Positions 16,636-25,242 of a stretch of 64,000 bases of DNA are shown here, piece by piece (the stretch's first letter is position 1; each line of letters starts with the position of its first letter). Origin of the DNA: a candidate division KSB1 bacterium (GTDB taxonomy: Bacteria > Zhuqueibacterota > Zhuqueibacteria > Residuimicrobiales > Krinioviventaceae); assembly GCA_034521575.1 (NCBI GenBank), contig JAXHMJ010000005.1:2046001-2110000 (forward strand), read 5' to 3'. Below the pieces are notes generated by a model that did no database searches, was not told the origin of the DNA, and was given only the letters and a program-made list of their open reading frames with translations. A program made the translations under genes and the position numbers.

Positions 16636-17555
16636 ATGGAAATTATGAAATTAAACTGTTTTTTCCTGTTTTTTATATTTCTTCTTTCTTGTAACCAGCC
16701 AACCGATAATAATAATGAAAGAGATTCACCCTCTTTTATGAAGGATGTGTGCCCAATTTGGTCCCCAATTACAAATAAAATCGCTTATATTCATGGCGGA
16801 AAGATTACAACTCCTGGTGTTTATTTAATCAACCCGGATGGGTCGAATAATCATTTATTATTTAGTTCAGTTGTGGTTGATAATATAATATGGGGTAATA
16901 GTGAATATGAATTTATTTTCGATGCTTACAAGCAAATCTGGTGGTACAATTATGAAACGGGCAGTTCTTTTCAAATTACCAATACTCCAGGAGGAAATTT
17001 TTTCCCGTCACTTTGTCCAAATGGTAAATTCAGTTCTATATTCAAAATCAATTGGTTCGGATAATTATAAAGCGTGGTATTTGGAAAATAAATACAGATG
17101 GAACAAAAGATCACCTTTTAATTGAATATGGTACGCAACCTTGTTATATGGCCGATGGAAAAATGTTTGTTTATTGTGATTATGCTGATAGAGCGCAAGT
17201 ATATAAATATTTTATTAACGATAGTAGTTTAGAAAATTTGACAAATATGAAGTGGAATTGTTTACTCCCCAAAGTTTCTCCCGATGGTAAGCTAATTGTT
17301 TTTATGCACTATGCAAACTATTTGGATTACTATAATATTTATATAATGAATTCCGATGGTTCAAATCTGCGTTTACTAACAACAAAAGGTTACTATCCAT
17401 CTTTTTCACCTGATAGTAAGTGGGTGGTTTACACGAATACAGACAGCAGGGATGGGCGTATATGGAAAACAAGTGTGACAGGAGGTGAGAAAATAGCCGT
17501 TACTCCGCCGGCTCCGGATAGTTATTTTGATGAACATGATAATTCACCGAAATGA
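16636..17555 (+). pseudogene. TolB-like (PD40) lipoprotein, two frameshifts
   Basis: It begins with a lipoprotein signal (FFLFFIFLLSCNQPTD, Cys at the lipobox), then PD40/TolB propeller repeats such as VCPIWSPITNKIAYIHGGKI and SDGSNLRLLTTKGYYPSFSP-type units. The reading frame must change twice, near 17026-17036 and near 17065-17078, to connect the parts; the repaired protein would be about 305 residues. The last 210 bases are duplicated at 13694-13903. Relatives are periplasmic or surface propeller lipoproteins of unknown binding partner. It is followed 22 bases later by another gene of the same type, so the locus was probably a small tandem family. Confidence 0.75.
17346..17555 (+). repeat. 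Direct repeat, copy 2 (partner at 13694-13903)
   Basis: The 3' end of the TolB-like lipoprotein gene, matching 13694-13903 almost perfectly. The sequences diverge right after the shared stop codon (AAATGAAA), so the repeat boundary is the gene end. Confidence 0.92.
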
Positions 17556-17577
17556 AAAAAGAGGATGGGTAATCACC

Positions 17578-18175
17578 ATGAAGGCTACCACAATATACAC
17601 ATTACTCTTTCTGCTGCTTTTAACTGTAGCATGCCATGTAACCGAACCGAACAAGAAGGCTCACCGTAGACCTGATAATGAGACGATTGCATGTGTTTCA
17701 GACTTGGTGATATGGCTTCGTCTGTTGCAATCACATATAATTGTCAAGAATTGATTAATCTCAAAACACGAGGTACGTTTTATGTGGACTGGTCGCCAGA
17801 TAAAACGATGCTTGTCTATTGCAAACATTATAATATTGAAAACGGGATACGGGTTGAAATCTGGACAATGAATTCCGACGGATCAGAACAAAAGAGGATA
17901 AGTGGAACCGATACGTTGTGCTATTTTCCTGAATTTTCCCCCTCGGGAGATAAAATCATGTATACAGCTACAAACCGTTTTAGCACACGAATCGTGGTGT
18001 GCGATGTGAATGGTAATTTCAAAAAAACGGCGCTCACCTCGTTTCAGGCCACAAACATCGATACAAGCTGCGTGTACGGTATGGACTGGAAGAATGAAAG
18101 TGAGATCATATACAACTACTGGGGTAGAGGAATGACCGGGTATATGAAGGCAGCCTCTTATAAAATAAACAGTAA
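17578..18175 (+). pseudogene. Second TolB-like (PD40) lipoprotein, frameshifted and 3'-truncated
   Basis: It starts with a lipoprotein signal (TIYTLLFLLLLTVACHVTEP) at 17578, then shifts frame near 17690-17700. It continues with two PD40 repeats, visible as YVDWSPDKTMLVYCKHY with WTMNSDGSEQKRISGT, and FPEFSPSGDKIMYTATN. The propeller stops abruptly near 18175, where the sequence joins the middle of a TonB-dependent receptor gene. About half of a normal TolB-like protein remains. Base composition is intermediate between the AT-rich island and the GC-richer receptor. Confidence 0.72.
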
Positions 18176-20389
18176 AGAACATTTTTCATTGGCGTTTCTG
18201 ATGTCAATATCTATACACCGGACTCCAATCGGGGGGCAGCCTCGGACTCGACCGGTCGGTTTACACTCACGCTTCCCGGCGGGGCTCACAGGCTCTGTTT
18301 TGCGCATGTCGGCTATGAAACAAGGTGTCTGCAGGTGGTCGCGCATCCGGATTCCCCGGCTGTGATACCGGATGTGGCATTGACAGCACGGGTGCTTGAG
18401 GGCAAACAAGTCAGTGTGCAGGCGTACGGAGACGTTGCCAAGCTCGACCAGTATGAGGTATCAGGCGCCCGGGCGGGACGACCACCAATCCCCTGCCGGA
18501 ATCCGCTTTTAACGTTAAAGACGCTGCCGGGGGTGTGGTCGGTCAATGATCAGAGCGGCAAGTTTCAGGTGCGGGGCGGCAGTTACGATGACAATCTCAT
18601 TGTGATCAACGGTGTCGAGATCGAGCAGCCGCATCTGGTGCGCAAGGGCGTGATGGAAAATCCCTCGCTGATCAATCCCTATCTGGTGGACGCCATCAAA
18701 CTGAGAACCGGGGCGTATCCCGTGACCTATGGCGACCGTCTTGCCTCGGTTCTGGATGTCACTTACCGGAAAAACGACAGTCAACAATGGAGCGGCCAGG
18801 TCAATGTGTCCATGGTCGAAGCCGGCGTCGCTCTGTTTTCACCCGAATCCGAAACCTTTAATTTCAGCACCTCTGTCAGGCGCATTGACTATGGCCATAT
18901 CTACAAATCACAGCACCGGCAGGGAGAGTACAACCCGGATTTTTACGACTGGCAGAGCCTGTTCAGCTGGAACCTGTCAGACCGGCACAAATTCAGCGGA
19001 TACGCCGCACTGGCGCGCAGCCGTTACCGGTCAGAGCCTTCGAGTGTGAAAGCGGTGCCCGGTTTCCCCGAGGCTCCGCAATACAGCATCCATGAATCAG
19101 GACAAGAACGCTTTGATCACAATACGGGTGTTTTGGGGATTCAGTGGAACGCGGACTGGACCAAGAGCTGGTCCACGCTGGTGAAATCCTCCATCGTTGT
19201 GCAAAACGAACGCGAAGACACCCAATTGTATACGCAAATTATACCCCTTGATGACGAAGAACTGCCGGATTCCGCTCTGACACTGGACGGGCGCCGGGAA
19301 TCCTATGACAACGCGTTTACCCACCGGCAGGTTCACGTTCATATGCGAACCCGATTCCAAACTCCGCTTCAGCAATTGATATTCGGGGTCGAAGGCCAGT
19401 GGCTGAATCAGGACCTTGATGCGGATGAAGCGGTGTCCGGCAATTATCAGCTGCCGGGTGATGCGGTCGGTCCGGTTCAGCAGGATATTCTCTGGAACAC
19501 CTCAGGCACCGCCTGTTTTCTGCAGTATCAGCGCGATCTGTCCGCTCTTTTCAAAATAAATGCGGGCGCGCGACTGTTTCGTTATGCGTTTAACAAAGAG
19601 ACGGTGTTCATGCCGCGCCTCGGATGCCGATACCGGGTGACGGATCACACAGAGACGGCGTTTCATATCGGACGCTATGCACAGCCGCCGTTGTACAGGG
19701 AAATCCAACACGTACCGCTTCAAGACCGGCCTGCGTTGAAAGCCCAGAAAGCCTGGCAATCCACACTGAGCCTGCGGCAGACACTTCCCAACCGGCATTA
19801 TGTGCAGATGGAAGTTTACTATAAAACAATGAGCGACCTGATTTCCTATGACACCTATGATGTGCGCACCCTGTATTCCGGTCAAAACGACGCCAAAGGC
19901 TATGCCTACGGTCTGGACGCCATGCTGTTCGGAGAGTTTGTCCCGGACTGTATCAACTGGATCAGTTACGGATATCTGATCGCCAAAGAAGATCTGATCT
20001 ACGATTCCGAGGGCTGGGTGAACCGGCCGTCCGCACAAACGCATACCCTGAGCTTTAATCTGCAGGACAAGATGGAGCGCTTTCCGGGATCACGCATGCA
20101 TTTGCGCATTCTCCTGGGAAGCGGATCATACTATACGATTTATTATTCAAAAGACGACGAAATACTGACATCTGCCCGAAACGCGGGACGGCTGCCTCTG
20201 TATCAACGGTTTGATCTGGGACTGACGCAGCGGTTTACGTGGAAGGGATTTAAATTTACCTTCAAAGAAGAAGTGCTGAACATGTTTGATCACACCAATG
20301 TGCTGAGCGCAAGCTGGTTTGAAAACACGCTTGTCAAAACCTATCTGAGCGGCATCAACTACAATGTGGGAGTCCGGGTGGAATTTTAA
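18176..20389 (+). pseudogene. TonB-dependent receptor lacking its 5' end
   Basis: An outer membrane receptor for uptake of an unknown ligand. The frame is open from 18176 to the stop at 20389 (about 737 codons) but has no ATG, signal peptide or first strand of the carboxypeptidase-regulatory-like domain. The domain is entered part-way at GVSDVNIYTPDSNRGAAS and continues with STGRFTLTLPGG and FAHVGYETRC. The plug follows (LTLKTLPGVWSVNDQSGKF, QVRGGSYDDNLIVINGVEIE), then a long beta barrel ending in F (NYNVGVRVEF). The only early start would be a GTG at 18335, after the regulatory domain. That would yield a receptor without export signal, so the gene is most likely non-functional or the product of a recombination joint. 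Confidence 0.82.
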
Positions 20390-20614
20390 GAGCTGTCTCT
20401 ATATGTTTGCTTTTTATGTTGGATAGCGTTGGCGTGAAGCGATTCAACGACATCACTGTTAAAAGGGAATTAACTAAAATTCAGGTCAATAAAGAAAGTA
20501 ATTTGGTTTTCTCTTGTTTTGCTCTGCGACCTCTGCTCCTCGTGCGTGGGGACAAGCTTGAACTCGACCGCGAAACAAAACCAATACGATTGTGTGCATC
20601 CGGAATCTTTTTTT

Positions 20615-21208
20615 TCATGATCTTGCGCGTGACGCAAACGGCGATCCCTTGATCCGGAACCGCCACGGCCAGTCTGCGCACTCGCCCGCATAGGCCACTC
20701 CCACCCGCGGGCCGGATTCGATGGGACGATCGTTTTGCTCCGGTTGAATCCAGAGTTCATTGTTGTCGATAGAGGCGCCGTTAAAAGACAGATCAATGCC
20801 GAAAGCCCGGGTCAGGTTTCCCGGTCCGCGCGCCAGATCGCGGTCAGATATGTGATCGCCGCGATGACGGCGCATGATATCCAGACCTTCAAGCGGTTCA
20901 AGCGCGCGCAACAGCACCGCGCCGGCTGTTGTTTCCGGACCGGTGACCACATTCAGACAGACATGCAGCCCATAGACTTTGTACACATAAATGATCCCGG
21001 GCGGACCGAACATAAGACGGGCGTTGCCTGGATTTTTCCGCGAGGCGTGCGAGGCGCGGTCGTCAGGGCCACTATAGGCCTCGGTTTCAACAATGCGACC
21101 GGCAACCAACCCGTCAGAAAAGCGGCGCACCAGCCGCATCCCCAACAGGGAACGGGCGACCTCCGGGGCGGATTGTTGAAAAAAAGATGAGGATAAACGG
21201 GTACTCAT
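20615..21208 (-). CDS. DNA-3-methyladenine glycosylase (AAG/MPG family)
   Basis: Base-excision repair enzyme that removes alkylated purines; 197 residues, the normal bacterial length. Family motifs are intact: VARSLLGMRLVRR, GRIVETEAYSGPDDRASHAS with the catalytic Glu, MFGPPGIIYVYKVYGLHVCLN, AVLLRALEPLEG and ARGPGNLTRAFGID, with GPRVGVAYAG near the end. The start codon abuts the stop of the beta-helix gene upstream on the same strand, so the two are probably cotranscribed, although no functional link is known. Confidence 0.93.
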   Translation of the reverse strand: MSTRLSSSFFQQSAPEVARSLLGMRLVRRFSDGLVAGRIVETEAYSGPDDRASHASRKNPGNARLMFGPPGIIYVYKVYGLHVCLNVVTGPETTAGAVLLRALEPLEGLDIMRRHRGDHISDRDLARGPGNLTRAFGIDLSFNGASIDNNELWIQPEQNDRPIESGPRVGVAYAGECADWPWRFRIKGSPFASRARS

Positions 21209-22882
21209 TCAATGCACCAATGCCAGTTTCAAACGGTGGCGATACGTTTCCGTATCGAGTACAATCAAATAAATGCCGCTCGGACAAACAGCGCCCTGGT
21301 CATTGCGTCCGTCCCAGGCCGCATAATGGGAACCGGCCGAATAGACCCTGTTCAGCGTTGAGATACGGCGTCCGAGCATATCGTAAATGCTTATGTTGAC
21401 CGGTCCCGGTTTGGACAGATAAAAATGAATCCGGGTACCCGGATTGGCTGGATTGGGCGCGCAGCTCACGTTGAACTTTGATAGGGGAGCTCGGGTCTGC
21501 ACAGCGGTTTCCGTCGACCGCTCATAAGCGCCCAGATCCGGAGCCGCTCCCTGATGGCGCGGATTGCCGGCCAGATCAACGACAAGATGCGTGGGCATAG
21601 CGGCATTCAGGGCCGGACTCGAGGCGGACAGACGATAATCGCCGTCCCCGCCCCAGGCGGGTCGGACAAACCGCGGATCCGCGGCCAGTACGCCGTCACC
21701 GAGAGCAGGAATCGTCTCTGCGCTGTATTCGTCCTGTCCATGCTGCAGTAAAATATCGTTCTCCGGCATCCAGAACAGCGTGTGAGACACAGAAAAATTG
21801 ACAGTTTCGGTCAAAAACAGGGAAGACCGGCGTCCGCGGCTGCTGATAATGGTGTTGAGCATATTCACGTGGATCGGCACCTGCGGATGATCGTACTGCG
21901 CCCACATGCAGTAATTCTGTCCCAGGGAATCGTCAATGCTGCAATGCACAAACTCAAACACCGCGTTTGGGAATTCGGTGTCAATCACCACCGCGGACCA
22001 GGGTGTGGGCGTGGCATCGCCGTCGCCGCGGCCGTAGATCAGCGTGTTTTCAATGCGGCCGTAGCGCCCCCAGAGTTTCAGACCGTCCGTGCGATTGTTG
22101 GCAATGATGCAGCTGCGTACGATGGTCGTATCAGATTTGCTATCCAGTCCGTCGCCGTGATTGTGTTCCAGCCTGCAGCGCACAAACTCTACCGGTCCCG
22201 GGCCCGGTTCGATGCCGAATCCGTCCGGGCGACCGTAAGGATTTTCAGAATCGCCGTTCTGATAATAATGGCCGGACCGGGATAATTGTGAATCCGTGAA
22301 TCTGACATTCTGCCAGCCGCCGCCGCTCCCCGCTTCCGGTCCGCCGGCGGCGCCGAATCCGCAGTGATGAATAGTACACGAGTCCACCGTCAGATCAGTC
22401 ACATCCCGGATATTCAAGCCGAATTCATCGAGATGGTGAATATGTAGATTGCGCAGGACAATATGCGAACAGGGTTCAGCCGTGGCATTGATGCCGTCGC
22501 GGGCGTATTCCTGCCCGTCATGCGTGAATTCCAGATCGGAGATTTCGACATAATGGGCGCCGGACAAATTGATCAAGGCATAGAGGTTATCGGCTCCGGC
22601 CAGGACCGCGGCGCCCGAATCGCTGCCGCGGATGCGGGTAACCTGTTGCGCAGAACCGGACGGCGGCTGCAGGATATCCGCATCAAAGACACGCTGCACA
22701 TAGGTGCCGGGCAGCAAAACCAGTTCATCGCCGCCCTGCATCCGCCGGGTCGCCCAAGACGCAGAGGCCCAGGGGGCGCCCAAACTGCCGTCATGCCTGT
22801 CATCGCCGTCAGGCGAAACGTAATAGGTCGCCGGATAGACGGCTATGGCGACCAACAGAAAAAGCAAAATATGTCGTACCAC
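21209..22882 (-). CDS. Secreted right-handed beta-helix protein with T9SS-type C-terminal domain
   Basis: An exported protein of about 557 residues. I prefer the GTG at 22882, which puts the signal peptide (HILLFLLVAIAVYPATYYVS) at the very N-terminus after an AGAGGG site; an ATG 36 bases upstream is also possible. The mature part opens YYVSPDGDDRHDGSLGAPWA, common in polysaccharide-lyase-like and DUF1565-type beta-helix proteins. Parallel beta-helix repeats follow (IVLRNLHIHHLDEFGLNI, DGLDSKSDTTIVRSCII). The end carries the FlgD/T9SS domain (CAPNPANPGTRIHFYLSKPG, SIYDMLGRRISTL, PSGIYLIVL). It is probably surface-bound or secreted and may act on or bind a polysaccharide; no catalytic residues could be assigned. 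Confidence 0.85.
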   Translation of the reverse strand: MVRHILLFLLVAIAVYPATYYVSPDGDDRHDGSLGAPWASASWATRRMQGGDELVLLPGTYVQRVFDADILQPPSGSAQQVTRIRGSDSGAAVLAGADNLYALINLSGAHYVEISDLEFTHDGQEYARDGINATAEPCSHIVLRNLHIHHLDEFGLNIRDVTDLTVDSCTIHHCGFGAAGGPEAGSGGGWQNVRFTDSQLSRSGHYYQNGDSENPYGRPDGFGIEPGPGPVEFVRCRLEHNHGDGLDSKSDTTIVRSCIIANNRTDGLKLWGRYGRIENTLIYGRGDGDATPTPWSAVVIDTEFPNAVFEFVHCSIDDSLGQNYCMWAQYDHPQVPIHVNMLNTIISSRGRRSSLFLTETVNFSVSHTLFWMPENDILLQHGQDEYSAETIPALGDGVLAADPRFVRPAWGGDGDYRLSASSPALNAAMPTHLVVDLAGNPRHQGAAPDLGAYERSTETAVQTRAPLSKFNVSCAPNPANPGTRIHFYLSKPGPVNISIYDMLGRRISTLNRVYSAGSHYAAWDGRNDQGAVCPSGIYLIVLDTETYRHRLKLALVH

Positions 22883-22977
22883 AAGCCCTCTCAATCCTTT
22901 TTGATCAACAATATACAATAGAGATGATCCTTATGCAAGCCCGGCAAAGCCAATTTAATCCATTCATGAAATAGAGG

Positions 22978-23006
22978 TTGTTTGAACGGGATAGTTTTCG
23001 TATAAT
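22978..23006 (+). promoter_or_regulatory. Orphan consensus-like promoter
   Basis: TTGTTT (22978-22983), a 17-base spacer and a perfect TATAAT (23001-23006), pointing right. No plus-strand gene follows for about 900 bases; the next feature is a minus-strand gene at 23104-23496. If used, it would make a non-coding or antisense transcript. Confidence 0.35.
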
Positions 23007-23103
23007 AATTTCAAGAATGACAGTGAACCCAACAACGGTCTGTGTCTGTAATTTGTACAATATTGATGATATTCGTTTATGTTTGTAAAATTCCCATGCA
23101 GAG

Positions 23104-23496
23104 TTATGGAAAATACATTAGATCATCGACATCTTTCGTCCAATCGCTTTTTTTCAAAATGTTGTAAATCGATGATTCTATCAATGATGCTTGGCCTTCT
23201 GGTGGTAAATTATTCCAGAACAGTTTTTTGTCTCTACCATGAAAAGTATCAACCCAAACACCGTTCCAGCCATCTTTTTGTAAAAATCTCAAAATCGCCA
23301 ATTCACCAAATAAATTTTCATTATCAATTTTTACCAGTGGTTTACTCAAGTATGTTTTGGAAAGTCGTTCGTCTGTCAGATATCTGGGTTCAGCCGGTTC
23401 AAATTGCATTTTGAAATTTGTGATATTGATTACATCTGAATCAAGAATCCTTACATCTTTTTGAATTTCAGTTGCTAAACTTTTCAATATTTCCAT
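23104..23496 (-). CDS. Hypothetical protein, 130 residues
   Basis: A soluble protein that I do not recognise. It starts MEILKSLATEIQKDVRILDS and contains a well-packed middle (ENLFGELAILRFLQKDGWNG) followed by VWVDTFHGRDKKLFWNNLPP. The tail is helical and ends MYFP. The mix of strands and helices and the absence of low-complexity sequence support a genuine product. It stands alone, flanked by non-coding DNA on both sides, within the rearranged 18-27 kb region. There is no signal peptide or membrane segment. Confidence 0.62.
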   Translation of the reverse strand: MEILKSLATEIQKDVRILDSDVINITNFKMQFEPAEPRYLTDERLSKTYLSKPLVKIDNENLFGELAILRFLQKDGWNGVWVDTFHGRDKKLFWNNLPPEGQASLIESSIYNILKKSDWTKDVDDLMYFP

Positions 23497-23563
23497 TTTG
23501 TACTCACATTTTTTCTGCCCAACGAGTTGTTAGATTCTTATATTTAATGGTTTAGGGTAGGGT

Positions 23564-23595
23564 AAAAGAGTACATACTATAGTACATACTCTTTT
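23564..23595. repeat. Hairpin with A and T flanks, possible bidirectional terminator
   Basis: AAAAGAGTA (23564-23572) pairs with TACTCTTTT (23587-23595) around an inner perfect palindrome TACTATAGTA. The A-run/T-run flanks fit a terminator in both directions. Its position upstream of genes on both sides is odd for a terminator, so an operator role is also possible. Confidence 0.5.
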
Positions 23596-23621
23596 AGAAA
23601 AGCGCATGCAATGTATATCCC

Positions 23622-23635
23622 GGGGCTGCAGCCCC
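23622..23635. repeat. Perfect 14-base GC palindrome
   Basis: GGGGCTGCAGCCCC is its own reverse complement and lies 27 bases from the hairpin at 23564-23595. It could be part of a REP-like element or a protein-binding site. Only one copy was noticed in this window. Confidence 0.5.
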
Positions 23636-23916
23636 CTCGTCCTCCTCTCCAATCCGGGTGAATCCCTGTTCTATGGCATCCATTCCGGGCCGGGCCATAC
23701 GCGACGGGTGCCTCTGAAATGTTAGGGGCCGGGATCGAGATGCATGGCGAACAAATTTTATAGCAACTGCTATTGATCTTTAATAAAATACAGATCCTCT
23801 GTCTTGAGTGTTTGACATTATTTGTGGTCGAGCAGCAAATCGTAAAAAGAAAGAAGAAAAAATCGTGAGCGTTGAACAGTCGTACCTCTGACGTTGCGAA
23901 TTTGTGCCAAATACAT

Positions 23917-24309
23917 ATGATGTCCAAAGAATACGAAAAACCGTTGATTTTCGTTGTAAATGGGGTTATCTCCCTGTGGGATGTTTTAACGGCTGTTCTG
24001 CTGCTGTCCGTCGGTACGGGGTTTTACCGGTTGATGCGACCGAATCTGGGCAGCATGCGGATACCGGTGATCGCCTATATTGTGATCATTTCGGTGATGG
24101 TCAACCGGGCCGCTTCTGCGCCTCTCAGTCCGGAATTCACCCCCTCCCAGGCCTTGCTGGTCCTGTTCGGCGCGCTGCTGTTTTATCTGTCGGATGTGAT
24201 TCTGGCCGCCAACAAGTTCTGGAAACCCTGGAGATACAACCGCATCAGTCTGGTATTTTATTACAGCGGACAACTCTTGATTGCATTAAGCACCGGATAT
24301 TTCTGTTAG
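23917..24309 (+). CDS. YhhN-family membrane protein, N-terminally truncated
   Basis: The C-terminal half of a YhhN/TMEM86-type protein, a family that includes lysoplasmalogenases. The 130 residues from the double ATG at 23917 hold about four hydrophobic helices. They contain the conserved blocks MRIPVIAYIVIISVMVNRAA and LFGALLFYLSDVILAANKFW, then FYYSGQLLIALSTGYF. Full-length members have about 200 residues and seven to eight helices; roughly the first 80 residues are missing, and the sequence upstream does not supply them in any frame. I regard it as a decaying gene, although the remaining frame is clean. Confidence 0.7.
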   Translation: MMSKEYEKPLIFVVNGVISLWDVLTAVLLLSVGTGFYRLMRPNLGSMRIPVIAYIVIISVMVNRAASAPLSPEFTPSQALLVLFGALLFYLSDVILAANKFWKPWRYNRISLVFYYSGQLLIALSTGYFC

Positions 24310-24429
24310 TGAACCCTGCCAATATAAAAGGTAACCGACCGCCTGGAATCCTGATGTGGAAGAAATGAATCCGGTGCAAGTTGTGTTGCAGTCATACGAG
24401 TTGGTATATTTTTAAAAAAGGATGATCTC

Positions 24430-24690
24430 TTGAAAATTTTAAATGACAAACCGATTATTCATTATCCCTGCAACTGGTCTTACCGGATCATCGGCCGGGA
24501 CGAACAGCTGCTGCGGTCAACAGCAAAATCCGTTGCGGACGGAAAAACATACAGCATTAAACCTTCGAACAAGAGTTCGGGCGGCAAATACGTGTCCCTC
24601 AGCTTTACTGTACATGTTGATGGTGAACAGGAGCGCTTGTCAATTTTCACACAATTGAAAAAGAGCAAAGCCGTAAAATACGTTTTATAA
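24430..24690 (+). CDS. DUF493 (YbeD-like) family protein
   Basis: Small cytoplasmic protein with an ACT-like alpha/beta fold, 86 residues. It starts at a TTG preceded by AAGGA; no ATG is available in frame. Family landmarks are clear: IIHYPCNWSYRIIGRDEQLL near the N-terminus, SSGGKYVSLSFTVHVDGEQE in the middle, and LKKSKAVKYVL at the very end. Function in this family is not settled. It lies just upstream of the DUF188 gene on the same strand. Confidence 0.85.
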   Translation: MKILNDKPIIHYPCNWSYRIIGRDEQLLRSTAKSVADGKTYSIKPSNKSSGGKYVSLSFTVHVDGEQERLSIFTQLKKSKAVKYVL

Positions 24691-24712
24691 AAATCTCGAA
24701 AGACATGTTGCT

Positions 24713-25171
24713 ATGCTTCACATCTATATCGATGCGGACGCGTGTCCGGTGAAATCCGAGGTATACCGCGTTGCTGAACGACATCATCTGCAGGTTACGC
24801 TGGTTTCGAATACATTCATGCGGATTCCGGACAAACCATGGATCCGACTCGAGCGCGTGCCGGAGAGTCTGGACGCCGCGGATGACTGGATCGCTGACCA
24901 GGTTCAGGCGAATGATATTGTAATCACGTCGGACATTCCGCTCGCCGACCGTTGTGTGAAACAGAGCGCCCGGGTATTGACGCCAAACGGCAGGGAATTC
25001 ACCGATGAGAATATCGGCGAGGCGCTGGCTGCCCGCAACCTGATGACGGAACTGCGCAGCGCCGGACAGGTCACAACCGGACCGCCACCGATGAAAAAAC
25101 AAGACCGCTCGCGCTTTTTGCATGAACTGGATCAAATGATTCGGCGTGTTCTGCGGGAAGCAAACAATTAA
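24713..25171 (+). CDS. YaiI/YqxD (DUF188) family protein
   Basis: A 152-residue cytoplasmic protein with a PIN/NYN-like fold. The N-terminal IYIDADACPVKSEVYRVAER carries the conserved Asp/Asp/Cys set. ANDIVITSDIPLADRC holds the second acidic patch, and VLTPNGREFTDENIGEALA with the GPPPMKKQDRSRFL tail are diagnostic. The acidic residues suggest a metal-dependent nuclease-like fold, but no activity is established. It follows DUF493 by 22 bases. Confidence 0.9.
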   Translation: MLHIYIDADACPVKSEVYRVAERHHLQVTLVSNTFMRIPDKPWIRLERVPESLDAADDWIADQVQANDIVITSDIPLADRCVKQSARVLTPNGREFTDENIGEALAARNLMTELRSAGQVTTGPPPMKKQDRSRFLHELDQMIRRVLREANN

Positions 25172-25242
25172 CCGATTAGACGACGGGTGAATATCACGAC
25201 AAAAAGAAGGATATATGATCGTTTTTATGCGACTCAAAAAGC

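Larger units (their letters stand above)
23497..23916. other. Non-coding spacer with palindromes
   Basis: About 420 bases with no supported gene. It contains a long A/T-flanked hairpin (23564-23595), a perfect GC palindrome (23622-23635) and a GC-rich block to about 23740, then AT-rich sequence leading to the truncated YhhN gene. The GC block may be a fragment of a lost gene; on the minus strand about 40 codons from roughly 23730 to 23608 read without a stop, but no family is recognised. Confidence 0.5.

Noticed and set aside
13694-17555. Direct repeats considered as ends of a composite transposon or IS
   Set aside because: The repeated sequence encodes the tail of a TolB-like lipoprotein, has no terminal inverted repeats and no transposase lies between the copies.
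20390-20614. Open frames between the TonB-dependent receptor and the DNA glycosylase
   Set aside because: Translations on both strands lack motifs and overlap the glycosylase end; treated as spacer.
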